A DNA stretch of 64,000 bases from Isoetes taiwanensis (Eukaryota; Streptophyta; Lycopodiopsida; Isoetales; Isoetaceae), in the NCBI GenBank assembly GCA_021234155.1, contig JAJEKV010000060.1:4980323-5044322 (forward strand), in the 5' to 3' direction. A model generated the notes under the pieces. The model saw nothing but the letters and a program-made list of their open reading frames with translations, ran no database searches and had not been told where the DNA came from. This document shows, piece by piece, positions 43,634 through 55,452 of this stretch (its first letter is position 1; every line of letters starts with the position of its first letter). The position numbers and the translations under genes were made by a program.

Positions 43634-44663
43634 GATCTCGTCAATAGCAATGATCAACTTGTGCGCTCGGATGTTGTTGCCCCATTGAAGATTCGAGCTT
43701 ATTTATGGGGCATATATTTAAATTTATAAGTTGGTTGAAATATGTTGCCATTCCAATTGATGTTGTTTTCATCGTGGTTAGTGGTATGCCAGAGTGCAAG
43801 CAGGGCCTCAATGACAGAGTACTATTAGAAGCTCAAGGGCAGGCTACAAAAGGAAAAGCAATTGATCTTGATGACATAGCGAGTAGCATTTAAGAACTTG
43901 ATTATTATTATCTTACAACTTGATGATATACATCATTCGAATATTCTAACGTGGGTTAACAGTTGTGTCTGCCCTGCTCGCTTTGAAAGTGACCGTACAG
44001 TATCTTCTGATGGAGCCTTTGATTCATTTAATGATATACCTGCATTTGAGTACACAAGTATGATAAAAAGAATATTAGCCGCTACAAAGAATTGTGATTC
44101 TTTTTCAGTTAAAAGAGTGACATGGTGAAAGATGACGTAACCTGAAATTCTCTCTCTTGCAGGTAAAGCCATTGATATGGGTTGAGGGACAAATAGATAG
44201 ATAGATAGATATTCTAGAAGTCGTAGAATATGTTTGTCGAGCTCAACTAATTTAAAAAGCGGAGGTACCTACAAAAATAAATGACAAATAGATTTCTTGT
44301 CTCTAAGTTTTTGCGAATTATTTTGTAGTATAGCAACAAATGTCGAAATTGACTTGCCTTTGCCCACCTGATGCAACAATATCTACAAAGGTAACACACT
44401 ATGGTTTCATATGGACGGGATAAGGAGGCCTTTATTTGGAAGATAAAATCATCTCCTAGTGGCAAAGCATTGCTTTTTGCTATAAACCTTTTCTTGTTGT
44501 TGCCATTTTTGTGTCTTTGACCTTGTTTCCTAGAATTAACAAGTTGTAAAATTGGTAACATTTATATTGCAGGAGTATATGTTGGGAGCTCAATTAACTC
44601 TCCCTAGTGACTCAGAGAAGAAACCGCACTTGAAACGCATGCTCCAAATCGAAAGTGAGATTT
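43634..44663 (+). pseudogene. AP1M: AP-1 clathrin adaptor mu subunit, decayed intron-containing fragment
   Basis: Six exon-like blocks follow the order of the AP-1 medium chain: LVNSNDQLVRSDVVAPLKIR (43637-43700), VSGMPECKQGLNDRVLLEAQ with KGKAIDLDDI (43777-43878), CVCPARFESDRTVSSDGAFD (about 43961-44030), VKPLIWVEGQID (about 44164-44200) with a degenerate SRSR...EYV segment to 44260, AFIWKIKSSPSGK (about 44417-44466) and EYMLGAQLTLPS to the KMLQ/FEI-like end (44573-44663). Acceptor-like AGs precede several blocks, so it is a gene relic and not a processed copy. Stops, indels and missing blocks show decay. AP-1 mu recognises tyrosine-based sorting signals at the trans-Golgi network. Confidence 0.8.
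44192..44210. repeat. (GATA)n microsatellite
   Basis: About four to five ATAG units inside the AP-1 mu relic, just after the VEGQID block. Confidence 0.85.
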
Positions 44664-45176
44664 GAGATACTATATTTTATAGTTTTTGGCATCTAGGTAA
44701 ATTCTATTGTCTTTTTGTGCTTGGAAATTTATTGTAGCAAGTACTAGGATTTTGAGCATTGAAATAATTTGGATGAAGTAAGCACGTCGTTCATATGTAG
44801 AAGATAGAATATGCAACATGAAATTTGGCGAGGAAGTTGGTCATACAGTTTTGGGTGGAAGTCATACAGTTATATAAGCATCGTTTGGAATCAAATAACA
44901 TGTGGTGTTGCATAAACTCTTTAGTCTCTCTAGTGTGGTTTTACGTCTCCTTGTTTCTCTAGTTTTGCTATTTGGACCATTGAAGTTCAATACGTAGACT
45001 TATCAGAATTTGTGTCATTTAACCAAGATAACATTCTTTTCTAACTCACATATGATAGCACATGTGCATAGAGGTTTTTAATGTCAAATATTGCAAAAAA
45101 AATAAAGAAACCTACTTCCTTCTTGCTATAGAAATCTTAGTACTGTGTTTGCTGCCAGAAGTATTATAGGTTAAAT

Positions 45177-47086
45177 TTTTTTTTTTTTTTTTTTTAAGGA
45201 CGACAATCTATTATCAAGGAAAATCAAGATACATACAAGGGATCTGTGACATGGGACTCAAAACCTAGAGGACGAAATAGTGCACTAAGCAAAACCATCC
45301 ATACACAGAATATAATCATACTCCTTGTGCCATCTTGAGGCGTTTAATAGCCTCATCACAATCATCATGTTCTGCGTCATCGAGATGATCATCAACAGAC
45401 ATCAAATTATCATGCCACTGAATAGTACGACTGCCTTCTTCCAACTGACCTGTTGCCATGACTCTTTAGCACACTGAAAATTAGGACCATCAGCCATAAC
45501 AACCTCAAAAGCATGAGAGGCAGAAGCAACATCGTAGAGAGTAGTAGGACCTATAACTGCAACTGATGGTGCTAAGGGTGACACCACCAGAACTGCATGA
45601 AGAGCATCTTCCATAACAGAGGAATGCAAAGCAACCGGCAAAGGTTGATCATGAATAGATGAAGAAGTAACAATGGTAGCTTGAACCTGGGAAGAATGTT
45701 GAACAGATGCCTAAGATGCACGAGTACCTCGACGAAAGCTAACAAAAGCCTCCTCATCAGGAAACAGATGGGCTAATTCTGGACCATTCAGAAGCTTAAG
45801 ATCCAGCTTTTTATACCAAAGCCTGCTCTTCACAACTATACAATATGGTAAAAGCGAGTCCACTGGCATAGAAACACAAATTCTTGGACCATTCATGATG
45901 GAGTGTGAAATATGAACCCCAAGTCCCTGTTGTAATTGCAACTAGAAATTAATGAGTCATTAGATCGAGGAAGATTAGGTAACAAAACCAAAGAAGGCAT
46001 CTTTAATGCACGAACTATATCTGGTGTAAAGCCAGGAGAATAATACTGGTACATTATATATTCTCCACCAAGTGGATCAATCTCTCTTGATACCAAAGAG
46101 TCCACTACATCACTACTTTCAAACATAATAAGAACAAAGTTTTTTACCAGCAACTTGATGGACTGAAAAGGAGGAAATTGAAGACGTCTCAAAAGCCGAG
46201 ATAACCAAATACGAAACTGAGAAAAATCTAAATAGCCACCAGTGAAGTACCCAAGAACTGCATGGGAAGATAAGATCTCAGCACACTTAATGTGAGCTTG
46301 ATGGTCCACCTCAACCACAGGAATACCAGATGCTTGAACCACACTCTGACAGTCAGACTCGTAAAATATGTCATCTGGAGGCAATTGTTGTTGAAGTTGA
46401 ATCTGTCGGGCTTTCAATGTGTCCAAGATTGTCGACAACTCCTCCTTACTGCCTTCAGATAATACATGTAAAGTGGCTGCTATCCTTGCCTTTCTAGATG
46501 CATTAGATATATCCTTACAAAGCCAATCTCTAAATCTTTGATATGAAACTTTTGTAACCGAATCAGATGACTTCCAAGAACTATCATTTGCCCGAGGCTG
46601 AGGAACTACATTAGGATTGGAACCTGTACTTGTTTGATGCAAATTCCCATTAACTTCCGCTCCCTTATTTGCAGCATTTTGCAAGAGAGGAAGATCCCTT
46701 TCTTCAAGAACCACTGGAGTAGCCACCACCGAAGGCAAAGAGCTTCCAACTGAATGATTTACCTCTTTTTGCGCAGCAACTGAGGGATCACGTATCATCA
46801 AACTGGTGGTAGACTGACGCCGTTTTGCCACCGCCTTGGCTGTTGGAGCAATATCTGTCTTCCCCATCCCTACAATAACTGGCCGAAAGCAAACAGACAC
46901 AAATCCGGCCCCTAACCTAATAGCAAACCCTAACAAAATTGATGTTGATGGAGAGCTGGGGATAAGCTTTCAAACGAACTAGAGATCATCAAAAACGGAG
47001 TCCAGATGCTCAAGTTACAAGGAAAACTGCCGGCAACACTAAGCGCCATCGTCACGAGCGACCATCCTCATCCCCTTGCCCTATTG
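45177..47086 (-). mobile_element. Retroposon with a DUF4283-type ORF, A-tail and target duplication
   Basis: On the minus strand the unit begins at about 47086, carries a long ORF and ends in a run of about 20 adenines (T run at 45176-45195). It is flanked by TAGGTTAAAT (45167-45176) and TAAGTTAAAT (47087-47096), a 10-bp duplication with one mismatch. That is the signature of target-primed reverse transcription by a LINE machinery. The 1.9-kb unit contains no reverse transcriptase, so it is either a LINE lacking ORF2 or a retrocopied host mRNA. Confidence 0.8.
45890..46936 (-). CDS. DUF4283-domain protein (LINE ORF1-like)
   Basis: A 347-codon open frame. Residues 1-120 are low-complexity, polar and Ser/Pro-rich; 130-200 helical; about 215-310 match the plant DUF4283 pattern (GYFTGGYLDFSQFRIWLSRL, then FVLIMFESSDVVDSL and a YSPGFTPD segment), found in LINE ORF1 proteins and related nucleic-acid-binding host proteins. 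It stops soon after the domain; sequence further downstream to about 45300 looks like the rest of the protein in other frames (FPDEEAFVSF near 45750). No CCHC knuckle is seen. The ATG at 46936 is the first in frame but MGKTDIAP at about 46866 is another candidate start. Confidence 0.65.
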
Positions 47087-47096
47087 TAAGTTAAAT

Positions 47097-48461
47097 ATGA
47101 TAATAGTACATGTAGATCATCTTTTATGATGAGCTATATTTTTTTAATGCAAGCCTTCCTTGGTAATATAGATATTGATTTTCATGTTAAAATAATATGT
47201 CTCATGCAAGAGTTGAATATAAATGGCCATGGACCATTTATGGTCCACAATTGAACAAATTGCTATCCAATAGCATCCCTCTAAATATTATTGTTAACGA
47301 TATTTGTCATTCATTTGATATTTATACAATCATAATGATGAATTCTTACCGTCTATAGCATAAGAAATGAGTAGAAATCCATATAGATTCAATTTTGTTA
47401 TGCGTCAATATTACTCCTAATGAGACAATTCCACCAACCAATTAATTTTATCAATTAGAGTAATATATATGTGTCTTGTATTCTGAAATTAAGATCAAGA
47501 TTGATTAAGATGCTGGCATTCTTGATTTTCAAATGGGTCAAGCCCTCTAGACCAATAATGGTCCGCAGAATAGTAGACTATCTTCATTTTTTTTATAGTA
47601 CAATGATTCTATAGCAACATAGAACCATCATTCTTGAAAAGACGAAAATAGCTCGGACCTTTTTTCTTGCACCTTTTTTCCTCTATATATTACTTGCGTT
47701 TCTAGTTCTTTACATCAACCTTCTTCTTGAGCTTTTCCTTTTTTGTCTCTTCTGCTTCTAGTTTTTCCTCTTTCCAAACCCTCATTTTTCTTGCGTCTTT
47801 TATTGACTAGGTTGTGTGTGATTGTTGAATGTTCAATTTAGATAGGGGCGGATGTTCTTCCCCAACTCGTCTTGCAGGTGATTATTCCGGCTGTTTGGAT
47901 GTTCCTTCCACCCCATTTTTTGGTGGATGATTAGACATGGGTGGATGTTCTTCCCCGCACTAGTTTGCAGATGGGTTTAACTGCAGGCGGATGTTCTTCC
48001 CGACCCATTTTAGAGACTACTTGGTTTCTTAGTTTCCCGTGGGATTTTTTGATGGATTAGACAGTTTTTGGATGTTCTTTGTCAAATTGAGTCCTTTTTT
48101 AGGGATGCTTACTATTTTGAAGGATTTTCTTTTCGCTTGAGTTTATTTTTGCCAGATCCATTACTCTTTGCAATTGAGGTAACCTTGGGAGCATGCCAGC
48201 ATCTTTTCATTTTTTACTTTCTTGGAGTTCCATTTTGAGCCCTTTTAGGGCCGCTAACAAAGATCTAATGGTTTTCTTGGCTTGAGTCTATTTTTCTAGA
48301 TTGTTTACTCTCTTTTAGCAATTGAGATGATTTGGAAGTGTGCCAACGTGATTTTCAAAGGCTTTTTGGGTCCTTCATTTTTGATGCGTGGAGCCTGCGC
48401 CTAGAGATTGTTCAACATATTGCTGCTATTTCAGATTTTATCTTCATCGGTCATATTACTC
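47097..48461. other. Gene-poor interval with GGATGTTCTTCCC repeats
   Basis: AT-rich, no credible ORF. Between 47845 and 48080 the phrase GCGGATGTTCTTCCC or a variant recurs about five times at irregular spacing, and GGACCATTTATGGTCC-type palindromes occur near 47230 and 47550. Function unknown. Confidence 0.4.
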
Positions 48462-49248
48462 AGGGTACCTTCGCACTCGCCGTTAAATTAGGATTCCGTT
48501 AAGCTTTTATCGGTTTTTGGATTCACACCACGTTAGGTTAGCATTCCGTTAAGTTAAATTGTTAGCATTCCGTTAATTTTGTTAACTTAAAATCCTTAAC
48601 CCAAACAGCTTTCAGACTATTTTAAGTTAGGTTAATAAAATTAACACAAAGTTAACCCAAAAAAATTGTAGCTCGGCTTCGAGCAATGCCAATGGCGAAC
48701 GGTCGTCGAGTTGATTGCGGAGAAGCGAGCCGACCTCCTCATGATGGTCGTGCCGGAGCATTTTTACAAGACGCAGGGTCTGACCAGACCTACTAGAACA
48801 GGTCAGCAGAAAGCATTTTTGAATCCATTTTCAATGAGTTCCCTGTCCAAATGTCTGCTTATAATGCCTAATACAAGGAATGCGTTTAGGTGTTCGTTCT
48901 CATTCCACATTCCGGATGCAAGGAATACATTGGGCTTCCTGAAGAAAGGACCTTTTTTTCCAAAGCCCTTACAATATGCTCTTGTTGCTATTTTTAGCAA
49001 GGAGGAGTGTTGGTCTGTGCATGATTCTAGCAGTTCAAACGGTTTGGAGATATTGGAGCAAACAGTACAAAGTTTAAAAGATTTCCCTTGTTGGTCTTGG
49101 CGCCTCTTCAGGTTGGTATTTTCTATCTGGATTTGCTCTTTCAGATTTAGTTTAGAGCTCTGGCTTCTGGTACGCACATTCATTGCAGCACCATCAGATG
49201 TAAACCTGGTCCTGATGTTATTGGGGATACTCTTCTTCTGTGGTAGCA

Positions 49249-50350
49249 TTGAGAGTGTTTTGCAAGGTTTTTGAGCTTAGGCCTATTAAAGATGTCATGT
49301 TGTGGAATACAATGATATCAGGTTTTGCCCATGTGGGCAATGCCATTGGAGCTTTGAACTAGCTTAGTGAAATGCAGTTTCAAAATTAAGAACCAGATAA
49401 CGTTACATTTGTGAGCGTTTTGTATGCTTGTGCTTGTCTGAAAAATATAAAATATGGTGAGTGTGTTACCTCCACTTGAAGCAAGCTGGACTACAGTCAA
49501 ATGTTTTTGTAAGCAACATGTGATTACCATCTGATAAAGCTCGCAAAGTATTCGACAAAATGCAAGTGAAGAATGTGGTGTCCTGGACTGTTATGATTTC
49601 AGCTTATGCAGAATAAGAAAACATTCAAGAGACGTTTGAACTATTGTAAGAAATGCGGCAGCATCACTTCAGGCTTGTGCAGATTATGTTCTTAAGAATT
49701 CTCCATGCTTGTTCTTGAGTAAGATGTCAAGTAAGTTCTCAAGTAAGACGTTTGTAATAATTTTAGGATACCTTCTTCATAAAGATGAGAAGGAAGGACT
49801 AAATTTATTTAATCAAATGGAAAAACTTGGTTCACAGTGTGACATATATTATAGTAGATTAGGTCTTTGCGTCCAATAGAGGAGCTTTAGAATGTGGTAG
49901 ATTAGTGCACTCCCATTGCATAAAAGATGGTATGGATATTAAACTCTTTATTCAACCAGATGACATCACATTTGTTTCTCTACTTTTCTACATGTAGCAA
50001 TGTGAATCTTATAGATTCATGAGAGCATCTCTTATCTTATTTCTATGGGTGAAGTTTATGGCATAAAAGCAGCTGCTGAACATTATGAATGTCTGACTGA
50101 TCTTCTTGTTCGTGCAGGTTCCTTGTATGAGGCAAAAGACCTTCTAGATATGTTGCCATTTCCCTCCAAGAATGTGTCATGGACATCTTTGCTTGCCTCT
50201 TGCAGAGCATGTTGTGTAACAGCGCTAGTGTTAGTAGAAATCGTTAATTCAGATCCTCAAGGTTTTGAGCCTTTAGATGGAGCAACTCTCATTTTGTTGT
50301 CAAACATTTATGCTCTTGCTGCTTATGATAAAGGCAAAACAGGCATCTGA
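49249..50350 (+). pseudogene. PPR (PLS-type) gene relic inside the TIR element
   Basis: Pentatricopeptide motifs are readable across frames: DVMLWNTMISGFAHVGNAI and NVTFVSVLYACACLKNI (about 49295-49455), KARKVFDKMQVKNVVSWTVM followed by ISAYAE (about 49535-49620), and an open final block (50045-50350) with EHYECLTDLLVRAGSLYEAK and NVSWTSLLASCRA, the typical end of a PLS-class protein before the E motifs. Many stops and frameshifts. Such proteins act in organelle RNA processing or editing. No DYW domain is present. Confidence 0.75.
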
Positions 50351-51057
50351 CCAGGCTGACCAGATTTGTTCAGATATTGAGGAAGAATTGCAGTAGCCTA
50401 AAGCTCAGACCAATAGTTGAGGCGAGTAAAGCCAGATGGACAGACATCAGGTCACCATACTAATATCAAGATGTATTCTGCACTTGATATTAGAAGATAT
50501 AATCCAGCAATCTCGAATGAGGTTGACAATATTTTCTCTAGGTTTGTGAACATAAACTACTGTCAGATTTGGTAAGATTTGAAGTTGAAACTTTGATGCT
50601 TTATATTGACGCTTTATTAAGTATACCCATTTGCTTCTGATAACCAGAAGGATACTCTCTAAGCTGCTACCATCTGAAATGCACTAAATGTTTCAAGATA
50701 GACTACACTAGACCACACTTATATTGTTGGGTTCTTGTGCTGTATCAAAAAAATATGTTCCCCCCTGGCAATGCATAGCAGTCAGATGAATTAGCCAAAT
50801 CCTAGTGCCTAATGGGTCTAGTTTTCCTCTCATCTCTAGAGGGTTGTGCAATCAAAATGCAACAGATATCAAAGGTCCCTTAACTTGTATTGTTTGAATA
50901 ATTGAAAAAACATTCAGCTCTTGCTAGACATCAATTTATTTTAATAATTGATAGCAGAATATGCAATAAAACAATTCTTATGTAAACAATCATTCAAATT
51001 GGATATCATGTTTCCTGTTTCAGTTTCTTTGCATCCAGGCAAAATGGAGCTGACACA

Positions 51058-51155
51058 AATGTTAAACATGACCTCTTTGAACTAACACAAACCCATTATT
51101 AACACAATTGTTAAATATGACCTCTTTGAACTAACACAAATCCTTTATTAAGTAT
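51058..51155. repeat. About 50-bp tandem duplication
   Basis: TGTTAAACATGACCTCTTTG...ACACAAACCCATTATTAA is repeated as TGTTAAATATGACCTC...ACACAAATCCTTTATTAA within the right part of the TIR element. Confidence 0.8.
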
Positions 51156-51884
51156 ACATTCCACTGGTCATTATAGCGACACAAGTTTAAAACCAAAGCA
51201 ATGTGCACGCCGTAATAAATTTCTCGTGGTTAACCAAAGATAAGTTAAGAAAAAATAACTTCACGGAGGCAGGTGCGAAGCATTTGCTGTTAACATTAAG
51301 TTAGTACTAACTTAACGAAAGAAATGCGAAGGACTTGTCGTTAGCCTTAGGTTAGCACTAACTTAACTAAGGCATGTGGGAACCCTTTTTTTTGTTTGCC
51401 TTTAAGTTAAGAAAAATAATATAACTTTTTTTGGTGCGAAAGGATTTAACTAGTTTCCGTTAAGTTAAAGTCTTAACGGAAAGTTAACTTAATCTTGGTG
51501 CGAACATAAAGATCTCTCATTAATTTAACTGGGCAGTTAAAAAATTTAATTTAATCTTAACTTAAAGGAGGGTGCGAAGGTACCCTAATAGTTCATTTTT
51601 TATCTTCATGGTTTTCCCCGAAAACCGAAAGGGCAGAGTTTTTAGTCCAGTTGATAAGATTTCGGACTTTGAGCTTGTGTGGCTTTATTTTTTCTTTCAT
51701 AAGACCTTCGGTGATTGTCTAGCTCTGGTTTAGCTTTAGATTTGTTTTGGCCATTCATTGTCACTATTCTACTATTGTACTTGCTTTTTTGGAACGCTCA
51801 ATAGGAAAGCCACTTCATTTTGGCCTTGAGATGATGTTTTTTGTTGTTTGGTTGGAGTCTTCCAAGAATAATAGCATTTGATAT

Positions 51885-51960
<76 letters not shown>

Positions 51961-51961
51961 T
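51885..51961. repeat. (AAT)n microsatellite, tail of the LINE
   Basis: About 25 uninterrupted AAT units. Because it abuts the 3' end of the minus-strand LINE it is best read as that element's tail. Confidence 0.92.
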
Positions 51962-53523
51962 GTGTCTAGCTCACGTAGGGCCTCGAGAGACCATGGAGCC
52001 TGAAAACTTTTACAACTTCAACAATAGAGAACGATGTGCATCCACCGCTCTCATGTATAAACTCAAACGCATAGGTGATAGCGCTAATAGTGAATGAAAA
52101 TCAGCCACTTGAATGTTGAAATGTTCCCTGATATGGTGATATGTCGTGCATTGTATAAACGTATGGTACTCATCCTCGATTTGACTTTCTTCGCATACCT
52201 TGCAAATACGATCCTCGACAGGGATTTTAGACCACCGGCCAGTCTCAATTGCAAGTCTATGTGAGCCCTGATTCGTACACGGCAATAACTGTTTTATATC
52301 CTCGCGGGATGTCTGCATTCAAATAGGCTTGGCTCCCATATTCAAATTGTCGATTCATATTGGCCCTGTAATACATCATCTTTTTTCCTTGAACTTCCCA
52401 TAAGTGTTCTACTTCAAGTTTCTCCAGCAATTCTCGCGCATCCGACTTATTACTCGGCCAATTGGCATCAGTCACACCCCATCTGATTGCCCATCCCGGA
52501 CGTCTTTCATCCATCCTGAAGTTTCTGAGCTCAACATGGCCTGATAAGATATCCGATCTGTTGGCTGCCCCTATACCCTGTTGACAAAATTGATTGCCTA
52601 AAAAAGTGCTTCCAATTCCATTGGAAAAAAACCAGCCTCGGCCAGCATGATTGCATAAGGGATCTGAGGCTTTATACCTAATTCCTCTCGGAGAAAGGTC
52701 TTCTGAATGGATTCGACCTGCATAACTTGGAAGATATGCTGGGCCCCCATATGGGTGCACCATACAGCAAGACGGTCTGGACTAAAGTTTTAAATAGTAC
52801 CTTTTTGAGTCCCCAATCTGTAAGCGAAGCTCTGCTGCATTTTGAAAGCATGTTGTACAACGCCGCCTTGCTTCCTGTGACCCTACGTTTGATGCATTCT
52901 TTCCAATTGTATTTGGACGAAAAATCAATCCCCAAGTATTTAAAGCACTCGACCGTCTCTAACTCCATCCCGTTGTATTTGAAAATCGGCCTGTCTCTAG
53001 TGCCAAATACCATTATCTTTGACTTAGCCACATTAACTGTCATCTGTTTTTCCATGCAAAAAGACTCCAGGCATTGCAAATGCTTTTGTAGGATGTGCTC
53101 TTTATTCGCCACTAACACCACATCATCTGCGTATAGAAGTAATTGCACAATGTACGTACCTATTCCCGATCCAGTCAGAGACCGCTCCTTCAGCCAGTCT
53201 TCAAGCTCATCTATAAAGATGCCAAATAGCGTAGGAGACAGCGGGCATCCCTGGCACACTCCAATGGTGCTTTTTATAACTGTGTTAACTTTACATGAAA
53301 GCTTAATCAGCACTTCTGCATATAATTGGGAGATTGCATCTCTGATTTCCATTGGAACACCAAGCTGTGCCATCCTTTCATCCAGTTTTCCCCTCGGGAC
53401 TGTATCGAATGCTTTTGCAAAATCGATAAAGGCAAAGTGCAGTATTGGGAGATTTGGCTTTTTCTACAAGCACCCGCAGTGTAAGCGCATGATCCAGTGT
53501 GTTGTTATTCCTTTTTTCTTTTT
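51886..53523 (-). mobile_element. 5'-truncated LINE with trinucleotide tail
   Basis: On the minus strand, reverse-transcriptase coding sequence begins abruptly near 53512, ends near 52010, and after a short 3' UTR runs into about 25 copies of ATT (51886-51961). 5' truncation and a simple-repeat tail are LINE hallmarks. Imperfect flanks GCATTTGATATT (51874-51885) and GCATTGGTATT (53524-53534) may be the target duplication. Confidence 0.8.
52010..53512 (-). pseudogene. LINE reverse transcriptase, C-terminal half
   Basis: In order: NNNTLDHALTLRVLVEKAKS (about 53505-53445), FAFIDFAKAFDTVPRGKLD (frame break before it), GVCQGCPLSPTLFGIFIDEL (about 53260-53200), the catalytic LLLYADDVVLVA (about 53150-53110) and FKYLGIDFSS. 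A frameshift at about 52720 shifts the thumb/connector region to another frame (52257-52763), and a final block (52010-52318) has ICKVCEESQIEDEYHTFIQC, the C-terminal CCHC-like motif common in LINE polymerases. No endonuclease remains. Confidence 0.85.
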
Positions 53524-53534
53524 GCATTGGTATT

Positions 53535-55452
53535 GCAACTTGTTATGCTTTAAGAATATGACTTTTGAAGTCACAACTCAAAACATATGCTTCAAAATTC
53601 ACGAAGGACATAATTTAGCAGATAATTTGAAGTTGATGCTAGAATGCTTAATCCAAACTACAAGATATGTGTGTCACATATTTTTAATAAATGGAGTAGC
53701 TCATGAATACTTATTTCCCAAAATCACATTGCAATCGATTGACATGAGGAAGTTCTTGAATTTTAAATGAGCTATGGACCAATAATGATCTCAGGATAGA
53801 AATCTTTCTTGATTTCTTTAAGACAAATGTTAGGCTCTTTTTGCGTGTTTTTTTATGCATTTGCCTCATATTATTGTACACTTTCATAATATGATTTGTT
53901 GAAGTACAACCTTGAATCATTCTTCTTTTTCTTCTTCAATATAAACATAAATTATTAGTCGATCGTATTAAAATTTCTACAAAAAAGTCAAAACTTCAAA
54001 ATCAAGTCCAATCATTCGAGCAGTTCTTTGAACAGAGCTTTGTTTCACAAAGTCCAATGCCTGCTTGAAGGTGGTAATAGATTTGAGATTCCTCTTAAAA
54101 TCATCAGACATTGTGGCTTTGAGAAGTGTAAGTGTTGTTTCATATATCTCCAATTCATTTTTAGAGTCTTGGGATACCAAGTGGAGGCTAAAACTGCAAA
54201 CGACTTGTGTAAATGAAGATTGATACCATGTATAATAATTGTCTCATTTAGTAAATCATGAGTAATAAACTTAGATCTAAGACAGGGAAAACAAGGCAAG
54301 AAAATATTAGATAGAATTTGGGAAAAGAAAAAACCTCTAGTTATATAGATCAACAATTGATCTAGGTTAAAAAACGGCTTGAAGAATGCAAATCCCCATG
54401 AATTTGGTAGTTGTAGCACAAAAATTGTAGAGAGTTGGAGAAATCATCCTCCGGATAGATGACATTGATATTGCCTTCCGCAATACGATGAGTTGTCTGA
54501 TTGGATTGGTCTTTTCCTCTATTAATACGAAGCCAGATCTGCTGCTATTAATAGATCCGGAGGAGAACCTTTTAACATAAAAAATAGCCTTTAGATTTGG
54601 CAAATTTTTGCATCACTCGTGATTCGGGTCGTGTTCCCATGAAGACGTTTTGGGTAATGCAAAACTGGAAAACTGAGCTAACTCTCGGATGACTATGGCT
54701 TATATATGCCATGTCATCTACATGCCACCTCAGCAGTGTGACGTCATGATTAAGGTATAGACGTCTTTAACATTAGAAGAGCCTTTGTATATTTGACAGC
54801 AACTCAGGATCCCAGATCTCTAGATGAGACCGAGTGAAGCCTAGCTTAGACTGTTACAAGCAAGCAAGGACTTCAAAACTGACGAAGAACACCTTCATGA
54901 GGTCAGTTTTTGGCCCAGATTAGAGCTAGAGCAGTAGTATTTGAGAAATCAGGCTTGCCCAAACTCGAAATGGGTTCTGCAAAGCAGAGCAATCTGCAAT
55001 TTATAGTGCATCCACTTCTTCTGTACACATCCAACGGCAGAAAAGGCTCCCTTACGGGTGGCATTCATGCCTCTAAATATGCATGGGTTGGATTTGCAGC
55101 TCCGTCCATCATGAACAGATCAAAACTTTCATTCAAAGTGGACTTTTCCCATTTTTGTTGATCAAATTAACCATACTAACCTCTGTAGCTAAAATGCATC
55201 CTTTCCATTGTTGGCTGTCATTGAGGGTGAAGTTATGAAACCAAAAGCATCAAAATCAATGAGCAAGTTTTGTATGAGGGGCATGTATGGTTTTGAGCTG
55301 AAAGCTTCTTTACACTATATATTTATTTATCATTGTAAGATAAAACAATACACTTTAACATCCTTGATTGCTTCTGGATGCTGATGACACATTCATTTCT
55401 AAAGTCTTTGAATTTGCGGCCCCAAAAGAGAATCTACAAGCTGGGCTGCATT
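53535..55452. other. Gene-poor interval
   Basis: No recognised gene. A minus-strand open frame at 53977-54180 contains LLKATMSDDFKRNLKSI, faintly like a copia gag helix, but nothing around it supports an element. 54910-55161 is an 83-codon plus-strand frame without known similarity. Confidence 0.35.

Larger units (their letters stand above)
48462..51586. mobile_element. Terminal-inverted-repeat element containing a PPR relic
   Basis: Perfect 15-bp inverted ends AGGGTACCTTCGCAC (48462-48476) and GTGCGAAGGTACCCT (51572-51586) enclose 3.1 kb. Subterminal regions are rich in GTTAAGTTA/TTAACTTAA repeats on both sides, and TGCGAA recurs five times in the last 320 bp. I could not define a target duplication (CTC on the left, AAT on the right), and no transposase is recognised. 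It is most simply a non-autonomous DNA transposon that has taken up host sequence. Confidence 0.7.

Noticed and set aside
45176-45195. T run read as a transcription terminator
   Set aside because: It is the reverse complement of the A-tail of the minus-strand retroposon and is flanked by its target duplication.
53977-54180. Minus-strand frame with a gag-like helix (LLKATMSDDFKRNL)
   Set aside because: No LTR, primer site or other element domain nearby; similarity is weak.
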